The notes under the pieces were generated by a model, which made no database searches, had not been told where the DNA came from, and was given only the letters and a program-made list of their open reading frames with translations. DNA of 30,000 nt from Auanema rhodensis (lineage: Eukaryota; Nematoda; Chromadorea; Rhabditida; Rhabditidae): assembly GCA_964057225.1 (NCBI GenBank), contig OZ059895.1:16858688-16888687 (forward strand). The letters run 5' to 3'. Numbering within the stretch: position 1 is the stretch's first letter; each line of letters opens with the position of its first letter. The position numbers and the translations under genes are program-made. This document shows, in pieces, positions 9,801-21,300 of this stretch.

Positions 9801-10880
9801 GAAGAGTAGAAGAAGAGGGCAAGACGATGTGATGAAACATGAAATGGATTCGTTGTCCAAGAGAGGATGAGAAGAAAATAAAAACTATGTCACATAGTTA
9901 GGAGATAGATGATGAGTTGAAGCGGAGATAGTTAACTATGTGATGGCATAGAGATAGGGACTAAAGCATAAACTAGCGATTAGGAATATGCGTATTCAAT
10001 GAAATTTCCAAGGCAATATGTAAGCTGATTGCTAAAATTATCCACACTATCTATTGGAATAAATAGATGTAAAGAGAGAGAGAGAGGGAGGGAAAGAGAT
10101 AGAGAGAGAGAAAGCTTCACTAAGCAGTTTCGTCAAATATCGTGAAGAAAGACACGTTGCTTCTTCTAAGCTTATCCGTATATAATCTTGTCTAGTCAAT
10201 GAGTTAAAGCTTTAATACCGTTAATACCATGTTCTATCTATGAATGGTGCAGTTAAACATAAAATTATTGTTTTTAACTATATGAATATAATTAATTTAT
10301 AAGATAATGATGAAGCATTGAGTAGTTTGCAAAGTTTTCTAGGCGGTAGCTGGTCCCAAACTTGTTGTAGTTTAGGGTGGGGCAACTAGAAATTAGGCAA
10401 CTCGAGCTTTAATCCAATCTGGAGTGAATTAGCTAATTGTGCATTGGATGGTTGAGAGAGAGCAAGAGAGAGAGAGAGAAAGAGAGAGGCAGTCATTCGA
10501 AGGAAACGTTTGAACGAGGGAGAGATGACTAGAGATGATGATATAGTACATGAATTAAGAAGAGAAATGAAAAAGAAAAAACAGAAAACGAGAGGAAGAG
10601 AGAGAGGGAGAGAGACTGTAAGAGAAAAAGAGGAATAGTAGAAAGAATGAACAGCTGAGATAGTCAAGAAGATGGTTAACGGTAGGTGCTAGAGACCAGA
10701 TGTTAAAAAGCATCTACCGCAACTGAATTGTTTTGGCAAAAAAAAACAAAACAATTATAACGCAAAATGCATCATAAAGTTTATAAATTTGTTAAATTTA
10801 ATAAACTATATCATATAAATAGCATAATTAAAGATATTTGATACAAATAGGATTAGTGCATATATGCATGTAGTGCTAGT
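9801..10880. other. Non-coding stretch with GA runs and an AACTAT inverted repeat
   Basis: GA tracts lie at about 10071-10113, 10452-10489 and 10591-10617. AACTATGT-C-ACATAGTT is at 9883-9899. Around 10740-10860 the sequence is simple and AT-rich. No gene is supportable. Confidence 0.6.
9883..9899. repeat. 17-bp inverted repeat AACTATGTCACATAGTT
   Basis: Eight-base arms around a single C. The architecture is the same as at 16475-16491. Confidence 0.7.
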
Positions 10881-10899
10881 TAGAGCTTAAGATATGAAG

Positions 10900-10982
10900 A
10901 CCGTACTGGCGAACGGGGGCTATGAGGCTAGACGAAGGACGGCTGTCAACTGGCTAGTAGATTCATTGCTTCAGAAGCAATG
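10900..10982. other. Small GC-rich patch ending in a perfect hairpin
   Basis: A short CG-containing stretch (10900-10945) is followed by CATTGCTTC-A-GAAGCAATG at 10964-10982. That is a perfect 9-bp inverted repeat with a one-base centre. No gene is seen. Confidence 0.5.
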
Positions 10983-11210
10983 CTGGAGAAAACCATAATA
11001 ATCAGCAAATTTCATGGCGTTTTTTGTTTTTTTTTTGTCAAAAAAATCAGCAAAAAAACTTTTTTTTTGAGACAAGACAATCATGTTATCTTATTAGGTT
11101 GAATTGTTCACGAACGAAGCAAATCATCTGACTAGGTCTCAATTCCTAAACTTCATAAATCTGCTAAACGAAAGAACAAACAAGTCAGCTTGAAGATAAG
11201 ACGACTACAA

Positions 11211-11265
11211 GAAAGAAAGAGAGAGAGAGTAAGAGAGAGAAAGTAAAAAATGAGAGAGAGAGAGT
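11211..11265. repeat. Interrupted (GA)n
   Basis: GA blocks separated by GTAA and AAAAAATG. Confidence 0.85.
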
Positions 11266-11639
11266 GAGTTCAAAGATACTTTCTACTACTACTAAGAACC
11301 CAAGAAAGACAAGCTGTGTCTTGTTCCAGCCAATATTGCTTGTTCACAAAGGTATAAATTTGGAATTTGTTTGTTGATGAACTGGAAAACGTCTAGAGTA
11401 TGAAGATAATGGTTTGAGAATGGCAACCTATCAGCAGGCTTCTATTCATATGATTAAGCTGTAAATAAGATGGTAGAAGAGATGAGATGTAACTTAATGG
11501 AGAAGGTACGATGATGGTTGTTGCATACTTCACACCTGAATCTAATGCATGAAGGATTACAGTGACATAGATTTGAAGAATTAAATGCTTGTTCAGGAAA
11601 TGAATGTACAACATCTTACATGTATCTTTGGTTGCATCA
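11266..11639. other. Unremarkable non-coding stretch
   Basis: Mixed sequence without simple repeats. A 73-codon minus-strand frame (11393-11614) has no recognisable motif. Nothing is supportable. Confidence 0.4.
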
Positions 11640-12010
11640 CACCTGTTCCATCAGCAACTGTATGATCTTCATCCACGTGCCAACTGGCAAGCGTCTGGAG
11701 TGACGTCAACTGTATGTATAATGCGGTACATGGCAACAGCTTCAGATGACAAATGAGGTGGCGAAGTGACATATAGGCAATGAGGCAAAATACAAGATGA
11801 TCATAGGATGTGAATGAGAGTTATCTTCAGAACATTAGACACAGAAGTGGACAGCTGGTGCTTAACTCATTGGTGCTACTGCTGCGGTAAGGATGGTGGT
11901 GGTCGTGGTAGGGTGGTAGGATCGGGGGAGGCAGAAGGGGTTTAACCTTCGGTAGGCCGTTCAACTAGCCTGCTTGTCTTCCTACTCTTCATCTCATTTG
12001 GTAAGCAATT
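11640..12010. other. GC-richer, repeat-poor island with E-box and CRE
   Basis: This is the largest GC-richer island in the window. It contains CACGTG at 11674-11679, TGACGTCA at 11701-11708, a GTGG-rich segment near 11893-11917 and a G-rich patch near 11920-11942. No convincing exon is seen on either strand. It is a candidate enhancer or promoter for the minus-strand gene. Confidence 0.35.
11674..11708. promoter_or_regulatory. E-box CACGTG and CRE TGACGTCA, 21 bp apart
   Basis: Two palindromic ACGT-core sites lie close together in a GC-richer island. Such pairs are typical bHLH-ZIP plus bZIP input sites. Occupancy is inference. Confidence 0.4.
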
Positions 12011-13020
12011 GATTCAAGTCATCAACTTCGTAGCCTAATGAGATTAGCCGAGAAGAAGAGCAGAAGCAGCCGATTAGGCTGCTCCTTACAACTATCTTTT
12101 CCCTTCTCTACCTCTTCTTCTACTCTCTATCTTTTTCAATCTATCTCCCTCTCTCTCTCTCTTCTTGTATCTTTCAGAGCATGTTATGATGATTCTATAG
12201 TAAGATACGGCATATCAAGCATTAAAACTTGAAGAGGAATAGCAGCCAACTAATCTAATCTCTTGTACTTTGAAAAAGTAAAATCAAATCTCATCAGAAT
12301 TCAACGAATTAATTGATATAAAGCCAAAAAAAGTGGAAGGACAAACAAGGAAGTAGAAAAAGGAGAAGAGAGAGAGAGAAATAGAGAGGGCAAAGACGAG
12401 AGAAAAACTACAAATGTTTCTGAAAATCAGAAGATCATGAACAATCTTTCTCAGCTGGTACGTCTCGTTCACAACATGATCTCCATTTGCTCTAATCGTG
12501 TATATCTCAGCTGATACAAACCAAAAGTACTATGGTTCATGCTGTGAGGTATTGTGAAAACCTGAGATTGAGCCTGAACATGATGATCATGACCAAAATT
12601 ACTAAGCTGCTGCTGCTTACTGGAATTCGTTGTTGCCATAGCCGATTAAAGAAAGTTGTGTATGACTATTCCTCACCGGAAGACTTGGTCCGGCAAATTA
12701 AGGCAGGCCGTCTAATCATTTGTCCAAATTAGGCATCCGTAATGCCGATTCTCTAATTTTGTAAACATCTGGAGAGCTTTCGTTCGTCCTTGTTCTCTTC
12801 TTCTTCTTCCTCTTCATCAACATCACCCCTCATCATCATGGTCATCATCATCATCATCATCATCAACACATTCGGTATGCTAACAAGCTACATGGACAAG
12901 CTTGAAGAAAGCTGAGCTTAAGCATAACGAATATATAATGATGATGATAATTTAATAAAAATTCATAAAAATTCAATTAATAATAAAAGTTGAAGTTGAA
13001 ATAGAGGTTCTTAAGATCAA
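12011..13020. other. Non-coding stretch with CT, GA and CAT runs
   Basis: CT run 12146-12162, GA run 12364-12390, CTT/CAT run 12793-12864 with (CAT)7 near its end. A + strand 66-codon frame (12532-12732) starts with ATG and is not low-complexity, but shows no known domain, splice context or second line of evidence. Confidence 0.5.
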
Positions 13021-13021
13021 T

Positions 13022-13096
13022 AAGATAGAGGGAGAGAGAGATAGATAAAAAGAGAGAAAAAGAGAGAGAAAGAGAGAGAGAAAGAGAGAAAGAAGG
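13022..13096. repeat. Interrupted (GA)n
   Basis: Purine tract of GA with AAAA and GATA interruptions. Confidence 0.88.
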
Positions 13097-13192
13097 TAAA
13101 GAGGGAAAAATAAAAAAAAACTGTCAATATTGATTGCAGAACTATCAAGTTGCAACCGTGTTCATATCAACTGCAAGCGATAAATGAATTAG

Positions 13193-13224
13193 TTCACGTC
13201 TAAATGACGGCAAAATCACGTGAA
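13193..13224. promoter_or_regulatory. TTCACGT / TCACGTGA pair
   Basis: TTCACGTC (13193-13200) and TCACGTGA (13216-13223) have ACGT cores 22 bp apart, about two helical turns. TCACGTGA is the M-box type site favoured by MITF/TFEB-like bHLH-ZIP factors. Confidence 0.35.
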
Positions 13225-13259
13225 ATCTCATCTTATCTTCAGATTATTTTAATGAAAAC

Positions 13260-13540
13260 TATGGAAATATTTATAAATATAGCTATGATATATAAAAATA
13301 TATATTATATCATATAGTATTATATATAATAAAAAATTTAAATTTCATAAAAACGAATATTGGAAAAGATGATGATGATGACGATCATCAATCAAACTTT
13401 TCTGTGCAACATTATCAAAATATCTTATAATCTGATTTTGTAAAATATTGATTGAAATTTAAAAAAAGTTATATGATATAGTATAATAGATTATTATATA
13501 TTATACTATACTATACTATATAAACTAAATATTTTTGCTT
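13260..13540. other. AT-rich, self-complementary stretch
   Basis: Dense TA/AT words include TATATCATATAGTA and repeats of TATAC (ATACTATACTATACTATA near 13503-13520), with a GAT run at 13370-13385. Local structure or matrix-attachment behaviour is possible. Nothing coding is seen. Confidence 0.5.
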
Positions 13541-13808
13541 TATTTCATATGAGAATCAATGAAAAAAAATTATTTCAATGTTTAATCCTCATCGAAATTA
13601 AGTTCACACAAACTGTAGGCAATTTGCTTGAAAATGATTGCTAATTCATACTCATCTACAGCCTAATTAGTAGTAGAAGATAGTATATGAGTATACGGTA
13701 GCATAATTAGTGTCTTAAATATCAAAATTATTGTTTCGTTTTGTTGTGTTTCGCGTATGAGATGAGAAATTCAACATTGTTCAGGTTTCGCATAAGTATA
13801 GCATGAAT

Positions 13809-13810
<2 letters not shown>

Positions 13811-13848
<38 letters not shown>
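13811..13848. repeat. (GA)19
   Basis: Thirty-eight bases of pure GA. Confidence 0.95.
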
Positions 13849-13851
<3 letters not shown>

Positions 13852-13914
13852 CACAACATTCTCACACATTCATCCATCCACAACAACACATATAAACATA
13901 TGTAGTTCAGACAT

Positions 13915-13926
13915 CCCCCCCCCCCC
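13915..13926. repeat. C12 homopolymer
   Basis: Twelve consecutive C in AT-rich flanks. The exact length is prone to sequencing and replication slippage. Confidence 0.85.
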
Positions 13927-14720
13927 GATACAGACTGATTGGCTTGTCTGGCCGATAGAGCTCAACACATGCATCTGATGACCTGAGCATTATGCTGACC
14001 ATTGTGTATGTGTCGGATATCGTTCTTAAAGAGAATAATTGAAGAGATGTGACAAGATCATATTCAATTGACCTTACAAGACAATCGAGATGTCTACACC
14101 TTGTTAAAGCATTGTGATCAGTCTTAATGCTTTTTCGAATTTAAGTTCTAACCTTATGAACTTGATCATTATTGCTTATTTCAAACGTTCAAGCTTGATA
14201 TGACTTTGCTCTTGTTGCTCTTTGAAGTCTTATTCCATGATTCAGAATGAGACTGAAGAAATCTAAGATTGAAAATTCATAATGTAGACTGGATAGTAAT
14301 TTAAGGAGAAAAAAATATCAAATTGAAATTGAGAAAGAGAAAGAGTTTCAACTTGAAATTAAGAGACAACGCTGTGCACGATTGAGGCGTTAAAGCATTA
14401 AGCGGCAGAGCCCTCAGGTTAGAGCTCTCCTGAAATTGCGACATCTCAGTAGGCGACGAACCGTAAAATTGGGCCCAATAAGCATTTCAGCATTAGTTTC
14501 CTCACTTCCAAACCTCAAATTCACTAACTAACTAATCAATAGAATAAAAATTTTAAAAATTAATATAAAATACAAATTGGTGGCACCCCCTGAGGCAGCA
14601 AAAGAATTTGACAGAGAGAGAGGGAGAGAGGAGAAGAGGGAAGAGAGAGATGCTGTGGATGAAAAGTGTCAAGCTAGGTGAGTGGAATAGCTGAATGAGC
14701 GTATGGTTGAGTGACTATAT
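13927..14720. other. Non-coding stretch
   Basis: Mostly unique AT-rich sequence. It contains a second copy of TTAAGTTCTAAC (14141-14152) followed by GAACTT (14158-14163), and a short GA run near 14612-14652. No gene is supportable. Confidence 0.5.
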
Positions 14721-14724
14721 TATA

Positions 14725-14732
<8 letters not shown>

Positions 14733-14766
<34 letters not shown>
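14733..14766. repeat. (ATA)n/(TAT)n inverted triplet repeat
   Basis: AAT triplets switch to ATT triplets at 14749/14750, giving 17-bp complementary arms with no loop. The AAT side extends further left, to about 14726. Confidence 0.85.
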
Positions 14767-15259
14767 ATGTAATAGTTAATTTGAAAATTTTTATAATTGA
14801 ATCCACAAAATATGTATTCAATCGTTCAAAAGTTGAGAGGAAAAGCATATAAGAGAAGAAGAGGGACTGACAAAGAGAGAGAGCTAGAGAGAGAGAAAGT
14901 TTGAATATGATGGAAAATCATCATAGCTTCTCATCTAATTTGAATATAAAGCTTAAAACTGATTAGATGATGTTGATGAAGGATGGTGAAGAGTAAGGAA
15001 AAGGACATGAAAGAGTGCATATAAGCTGAGAGAGAGAGAGAAAAAAAGAGAGAAAAGAGAGCAATGACGATGTTCTTTCGAAAATTATGTGTTAAATCAA
15101 CTAGTTAGTACCATCTGCTTATTTCGTTATAAGGTTATGTCAAATTGAAGAGATAATGAAAGATGTTGTAGAAAGAATAAAAGGACCCCCTGGCTAGATA
15201 GATGAAAAGAAAGGGCAAAAAGCATAAGAGAAAGCATGAATAGATAACAGAGAAAAGGA

Positions 15260-15269
15260 TAGAAAGAGA

Positions 15270-15330
<61 letters not shown>
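15260..15330. repeat. 70-bp (GA)n
   Basis: AG array with a single GGG interruption near its start. It is read as Ser-Leu repeats in the minus frames. Confidence 0.95.
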
Positions 15331-15333
<3 letters not shown>

Positions 15334-16140
15334 AATGAGAAGTAGAAGAAGAACAAAAATAGCAATTTGACATCTGAATATGAATTACTGGATTAAGACG
15401 ATGATGAGATAAAGAGGGAGAGCACAACGAGCAGGAGGCCAAGTCGGTCTGTCTGGTTGTACAGGAAAGTAACAAACCCCAGCTAGTCATGAAGTGAATT
15501 CAAACACAGATCAAAGAATACAAATGGATGGAGAGGGAGATGATGGCCAGAGGGGATATAGATAGATAGTTAGAACAGCCACACATACGGCTTACATAAT
15601 TTGTAGCCAATAAGGAGAAGCGTGCATTAGGGTCAAAGAGGCTGAGGTGTGACTAGTTAAGGGAATACGGTAGCTTTTTCAAATGTGATGAGGCCACTAC
15701 GATAGATGGGGTGAGAGAGAAAGAGAGATAGAAACAGAAAGAGCATGCTTCATGAGGAGGCAGAGACAGAGCGGCTGACGAGGGGGGGGGGGTCGAAGAA
15801 GACAACGAACACATAAGATGAATGAGAAGCAATGGAACGTAGTGAAGTGTTGCAACATAGGTAACAAGTTAACACAGCAGAAGTAAGATGAACAATCACA
15901 ACAATGATTGAAGCTTATATGCTGTATGACAGGTGTAACTCAGCAGTGCAACAGTCTGAACCTGATGGTATGAAGCAGTATGTTTTGACGGAGTTCACAC
16001 ACATATGCAACGCTCATACATGTATTTACTGAAAAAGACGACGAAAACTTGAACTCTGAACAAATTATCATAACTTGACCGGCGAGCTCAAAAGCAGAAG
16101 CAACAACAGTAGGATAAATGAAAAAGGAAATGACAAAATT
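15331..16140. other. Purine-rich non-coding stretch with G11
   Basis: GA run at 15711-15745 and G11 at 15782-15792. TACGGTA occurs near 15666. No gene is recognised. Confidence 0.5.
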
Positions 16141-16474
16141 AGGGAGATAGAGAGAGAAATAGAGAGAGAGAGGGAGATGGCGAGCAAGGAAGAAGAAATG
16201 AGAGAATGAGCAAGTAGAAAGAAACAGCTGAAGTTAGTCGCGAAGATTACTCAGATGAATAGAAATTGTATAAAAGTGGACGAAATAAGCTGCGCAAGCT
16301 AGTTTAGCTTAGTTAAGCAGATGATGAACTATGAATCAACGAATATGTATAAATGAAATAATGTGAAGTTCACGAAGGGATTCAGATTCTGATTCAGCTA
16401 TTTCATGATCTATCATGTAGAGAATGCTCATTTACTATGATTTTGAGCAGTATGAACGAACATATAGTAATCTA

Positions 16475-16491
16475 AACTATGCGGCATAGTT
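16475..16491. repeat. 17-bp inverted repeat AACTATGCGGCATAGTT
   Basis: Eight-base arms around a single G. It is the same design as 9883-9899, with compensating changes in both arms. Confidence 0.7.
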
Positions 16492-17650
16492 AGAAAAGGT
16501 GGAAGACGTAGCATTTACAAATAAGGAAATGATCTTGCTTTGTGTGTATATGATAAGCTTCACAGTTTCTGAAGGATTTTCATGTTATATTCTTCGAGAT
16601 GCTTTGAACTTTTGATTTTGAAGATGTCGATGACTTGAAGAAAACTATAGAATAAGAATGGAATGATGATGAAATGAGAAAAGGAATTAGGATGACGAAG
16701 TGACGGGAATCTGAAGTTGAAAGGCTAATATGGTTGATGAAGAGGCTAAAGCTACAGTGAGAGATGAGGGTGAGAAGAAGAGAAGATGTTGAAAAAGATA
16801 ATGACAGAGGAAGTTAATCGTCATGAAATTTTGTGGCTCATTGTCGGCATCATCTATGATTTGTTTCGAGTCTCTGAGGCTGTCCGGCCAAAATTAGGGA
16901 TGTCAAGCCTATACAAGAGTAGACGAGAAACGAAGAAAAGAGGGTGAGAAGATGAACATGTCTAAGCTTAGCATAGCTTGAAACGGAAAAGCTTTAAGGC
17001 TCATCAGCTTCTTGTTATAATATTGAATTACTAGCGATGTGCTATATCTTCGGCGAAGCGCAGATTCTGATTAGTTATAGTCGTCAACGATGCTGATCAT
17101 CATCATCATCATCATCATCATCATGAGCATGATGAGGACAACGACCGCGGAAAGACAATGATGACGACAAGAACAGGGGTATGAACTTCTAGTACGACGA
17201 TGATGACGACAGTCTGAAGCTTTTGAAAATGATGAGCAGCTATATGAGACGATGTACTCAATCCGTTGAGATCACATCAAGTTTGAGACAGTAATAGCAA
17301 TGTTCTAACGATGTTGAAGCTTTGAAACAAATAGCTAAGACAAGATAAAAGATGAGCAGTGATAAGAAGCTTATAAGACTAGATCAAGAAGAACACCGAA
17401 AATCATTTTTATGTTTTTCTCGTCATGGCACAGCCAGCAATAGATAGACTGGCACTTGGTGTAGTATGTGGATAAAACAGTAAAGGTCATGAAGATGAAG
17501 AGATGGAAATCGGCCGGAAGCATCTTGTAAACAGATCATGATATCAGAGAAACTAGCTGAGCTTGTTGAACGAACTATTGTAAAGAACAACATGTTGATT
17601 TACAGATCTGAAGGTACTTTGATGTCAAGATGGGGTAAGCGATTGCTTCG
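16492..17650. other. Purine-rich non-coding stretch with (CAT)9
   Basis: A perfect (CAT)9 lies at 17098-17124, with scattered GAT/GAC words around it. No exon or RNA gene is recognised. Confidence 0.6.
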
Positions 17651-18460
17651 GCTTTAATCAGTTGCAGCTGAATATATCCGATAAGCTGAGAAACAACTTG
17701 TAAGCTGTGTAAGTGTAGAAATTAGGTAAAACATAGTAACAAAGAAAAGAAAAGAAAAAGAAGAGAAGGTGAGAATAGGGAGGAGGTGATGTCTGGTAGG
17801 ATTCATCGGCCATGAAAAGGGAAAATCGAGGACTTTCCGTTCCAACTGCTAGGTATCGAAGGCGACAAAAGACGGTGAATGAGGAAGAGGGATGGAGAAG
17901 GGAGGTTGATGCAATGCAGAATGAAAACCAAAGAGAGAGAAAGAGGTAAAGAAAGAGAGAAACAGTATGCAAATAGAAGAGGAAGAGAGAAAAAGAGAAA
18001 AAGACATACATATGAGGGTTAATAAATTAGAAAGGGCGTGAATTATCCTATGTATGTGCGGTAGAATCTAAGCTCTGCTCCGGTTAGAAATGAATTCAAC
18101 CGGTCTCACGCTCAATTTCACATCTGCAGGCTGTGGCTTGAATGCTATTAACAGGGGCGAAAGACAAGAAGATAGATAGATATATAGAAACATATATAGA
18201 GAGAGACATAGAGAGAAACAGAAAAGTGGAGAATCAGGTAGAAGATGATGTTGAGATGAGCACGACATGAAAGAACAGTGATTCACTGAAAACAAGGCAA
18301 AAGCTAGATTGTATTCAGAGAATACATGTATGATCCGAGTAAGTGACGGACAAAGTCAAAAAGAATTTATCCGAATAGATGTTGATGAATATTCAGTTCG
18401 AATACACCTTACTTGCAATAGCTTGAAAATAACTTGGCTAATCATTTCAAATTTTTCTTT
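17651..18460. other. Non-coding stretch, minus frames CT-derived
   Basis: A pyrimidine-rich minus strand gives long Phe/Leu/Ser open frames (17654-18011), which are compositional artefacts. A GATA/ACATA patch lies near 18170-18220. No gene is supportable. Confidence 0.55.
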
Positions 18461-18461
18461 T

Positions 18462-18462
<1 letters not shown>

Positions 18463-18497
<35 letters not shown>
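18463..18497. repeat. (CT)n
   Basis: About 35 bp, nearly pure. It is an isolated CT array in an otherwise GA-oriented interval. Confidence 0.93.
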
Positions 18498-18498
<1 letters not shown>

Positions 18499-18534
18499 AT
18501 AAGCTAGTAGTGCTCAAGTGAATAACCTGAAGCA

Positions 18535-18562
18535 GATGATGATGATGATGAGGATGATGATG
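18535..18562. repeat. (GAT)n
   Basis: GAT triplets with one AGG interruption. Confidence 0.85.
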
Positions 18563-18890
18563 CAATTATCTCATAGTAGATTTGAAGATGCTTCAACTGA
18601 CTTGTTGAAATTCAGATAATCGGGAATGAGAAAATGCATTTTTCATCATAATCAAGTAAATGAAGATGTGTAGTCGTAGATAAATGGAAAGAAACGATAG
18701 AATTTGAATTTTAGAAGAGAAGGAAGAGGAAAAATAGAGGTGAAGGGGTAGAGAGAGAAGAAGCTGAACAAATTGTTAAATTTAGCGACTTGACACACTT
18801 GAATAAGTATCGAACATTAAGGTTCACATGAATAAAACTAATGAGAAAAAAATTGAAGCTGGAAGATTACGAGAGAAACAAGACAAAAGT

Positions 18891-18985
18891 GAGAGAGAGA
18901 GAGAGAGAAAGAAAGAGAGAGGGAGAGAGAGAGAAAAAGAGAGAGAGGGAGGGAGGGAGAGAGAGAGAGAGAGAATTTAGAGATA
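18891..18985. repeat. Interrupted (GA)n
   Basis: About 95 bp of nearly uninterrupted purine on the + strand, with GGGA and GAAA units. Confidence 0.93.
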
Positions 18986-19072
18986 GAGAGAAGATGAAAA
19001 GGGAGATACGTACCGAGCACAACCGTTCCCTATAAGAAAAAAGAAAAATGAAAGAAAATTGAAAATGAATTT

Positions 19073-19096
19073 TTCACGTAAAACGTCATCACGTGG
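19073..19096. promoter_or_regulatory. TTCACGTA / ACGTCA / TCACGTGG cluster
   Basis: Three ACGT cores lie within 24 bp, including an E-box at 19090-19095. The layout resembles the clusters at 13193 and 28656. Confidence 0.35.
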
Positions 19097-19122
19097 TCTA
19101 ATTTGAATATAAAATGAAGTAA

Positions 19123-19145
19123 ATACCATATAGTTAATATGGTAT
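19123..19145. repeat. 9-bp inverted repeat ATACCATAT/ATATGGTAT
   Basis: Perfect arms around the five-base spacer AGTTA. It lies 27 bp from the ACGT cluster. Confidence 0.7.
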
Positions 19146-19710
19146 AAACAACGATATTTAATTTGAACAATCAGAGCGAATCAACAAGAAGCTAAAGTAT
19201 GAAACATGTATGGAATGAAATAGGAAACAGGATGTTAGGCTGGTTACAAAGCTCAATGCTCATGCACTTGAGTTCGATCATCAATACAGCAAAAGTGAAA
19301 AATGCTTAAAAATTCTAATTGGATATGAAAACTACACAAAATTGGTGATTCATATGCGCAAGCTCAAGTGCTACTTCTTGCAGCAGTACCAGCAGCATCG
19401 TCGTCAGTAGTAGATGTAACAGCACGTTCAAACATAGAGAGAACAATGAATAGAATACCGAAAATGTAGCTGTTGAAACACAAATTGATAGAATATGAGC
19501 TATGCTTCATGAGCTAAACGTTGAACAAGACCGCCTTCGCAGCTATCTGATCTGAAAACCAGAAGCAGCACAATCTGTCTTATATAGGCTTTCTACAACA
19601 GCTCAAATCAGCTCGTAAGAATTCCTGAGAATTTCATGATTCCAGCTCTAATTCAGATGATATTATCTAATCCGCTATATAATTTTTGATACAGGATGCA
19701 ACAAAAGATA

Positions 19711-19770
19711 CAGAGAGAGAGAGGGGGGGGGGCGAGAGAGAGAGAGAGAGAGAGAAAGTAGAGGAAGAGA
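19711..19770. repeat. (GA)n with an internal G10
   Basis: A GA run, then G10 (19723-19732), then GA again. The whole is purine apart from single C residues. Confidence 0.9.
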
Positions 19771-19929
19771 GAGAAGGTGAAGTGAAAAAAGAGAGAAAAA
19801 GAGAGCTGGAGCTAACTATTCTGAACTGTTTCGGCAAGCCATCGCATCAAAGAAATGTGAAAAAAAATCCTAAAATCTCTATCTATTCACATATATATAA
19901 CATATAGATAATACCCAGCTAAGTACTAA

Positions 19930-19985
19930 GCTATTATATAATATTAATATATATATATATATTTATATATTAATATATATTTTTT
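19930..19985. repeat. (TA)n with flanking inverted AT arms
   Basis: TATTAATATA-type arms flank a central (AT)n and are strongly self-complementary. Confidence 0.75.
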
Positions 19986-20870
19986 TGAAATATATTTATT
20001 AGTTAAAAAGACAAATGTTTTTATCTTTCTTTCTTTCTTTTTTTCCTCTCATTTTTTATTTGAAAATCTGCCACCCTACACAGATTTGCATTTTGACTTG
20101 CATGCTCAGCCCAGCAAGTCATTCTCTTTCTAATCGGCATTATCATCATAAGCTATTAATTTGAAGAAAACTTCTCATTTCCATGAACTATTCATGTAGT
20201 TGGAATGATTTTTAGCCATATCATCATAGATATCTTTTCTATATTTCATATAAATTAATTTTTTTTAACATAATTCCTAACTTTGAACAAGCTTTAAGCT
20301 GTATTTCTTGGTATTCAATTTCTTAAAACGTGTTCCTCGTTTAAGCATATATCTTACATATAATATATGTACGTATAGTTAAAGATGATGTCAAAACTTG
20401 GATGATAAGTTGAAATAAAATTTTTTTACACACAGGAAAGAGAGAATAGAAGGATAGACAGAGACATTCATTCTCTTCTTCATCGTCTTTCATGTTTGAT
20501 CTTTCAATATACAATCATCTAAGATATAAACTGCTTATGATTTTTAAAAATTAATTTATTATGATTATATAGATTATATAGTATATTATGTTATGATGGA
20601 ATTATATTGTGGTTTGAAAAGAGAGAGAGAGAGAGATAGAGAGAGAAAGGGAGATGTGAACTTGTGTACGTTCACGTATGTTATGATCCGGACTATACTC
20701 AATATCCACATCATCATTAACGCAAATACGTCGTTAAGAATGAGATGTAATACGTAAGTTAGTTCATACAAGTTCATTCTTTAGTGATAATACCAGAATA
20801 TGCTCTTACATACATGCAGCTTTATCGATTCAGCTTCTTGTTTAATCTTCAAACTTTCATAAAATTTCTT
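19986..20870. other. Non-coding AT-rich stretch
   Basis: Pyrimidine-rich near 20020-20060, and a GA run at 20620-20647. TTCACGTA at 20671-20678 follows another ACGT at 20668. No gene is supportable. Confidence 0.5.
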
Positions 20871-21300
20871 GGATAACGATGAGATGAAGAAGATGAAGAC
20901 GAAGAATGATGAGTAGAAGGACAACAACTACTCACGAAAACCTAAATGAGTTGAGGGTCAAGCTTTCGAGTAAAATCTCATCATCAATCAGTTCTCATCA
21001 TCAAACGACTTCGTCGTAGTTTCCACATTGCTTGGGTGCTCGGTTCTGCCGGCGGCCTTGCTCGCCATCATCATCAGCAGCAGCAGTAGCATCAGCAACA
21101 TCCAACATATAAACACATTCTCATCATTGTGTTTACATGTTATTGTTGTTGTTTCATTAATGATAACAGATGCTGAGATGATGAGACCACTACATGTGTC
21201 TGAACAGACACATAGGCACAAGGTGAAAAAGATTTCAAACGAAGACTATTTGGACTATCCTCATTCAGCTTGTATCAATCTATGATTCAAGTTTAATATT
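20871..21300. other. Repeat-poor patch with open frames on both strands
   Basis: A + strand frame is open from about 20975 to a TGA at 21285, and a minus frame is open over 20988-21221. The + frame has a hydrophobic stretch and ends in a polar tail (...EDYLDYPHSACINL). It lacks a good ATG context or a family match. Chance openness in a less AT-rich patch is the simplest reading. Confidence 0.3.

Noticed and set aside
12532-12732. 66-codon + strand ORF with ATG and non-repetitive C-terminal half (KVVYDYSSPEDLVRQIKAG)
   Set aside because: It looks protein-like, but no family is recognised, there is no splice or neighbour support, and an ORF this short is expected by chance.
18841-19035. Arg-Glu-Arg-Glu open frames on the + strand (also 7146-7337, 19686-19907)
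   Set aside because: Translations of (GA)n arrays; artefacts of composition.
21028-21285. 85-codon + strand frame with a hydrophobic stretch
   Set aside because: Its first possible start is TTG, the opposite strand is equally open, and the hydrophobic part is built from ATC/AGC runs. No domain recognised.
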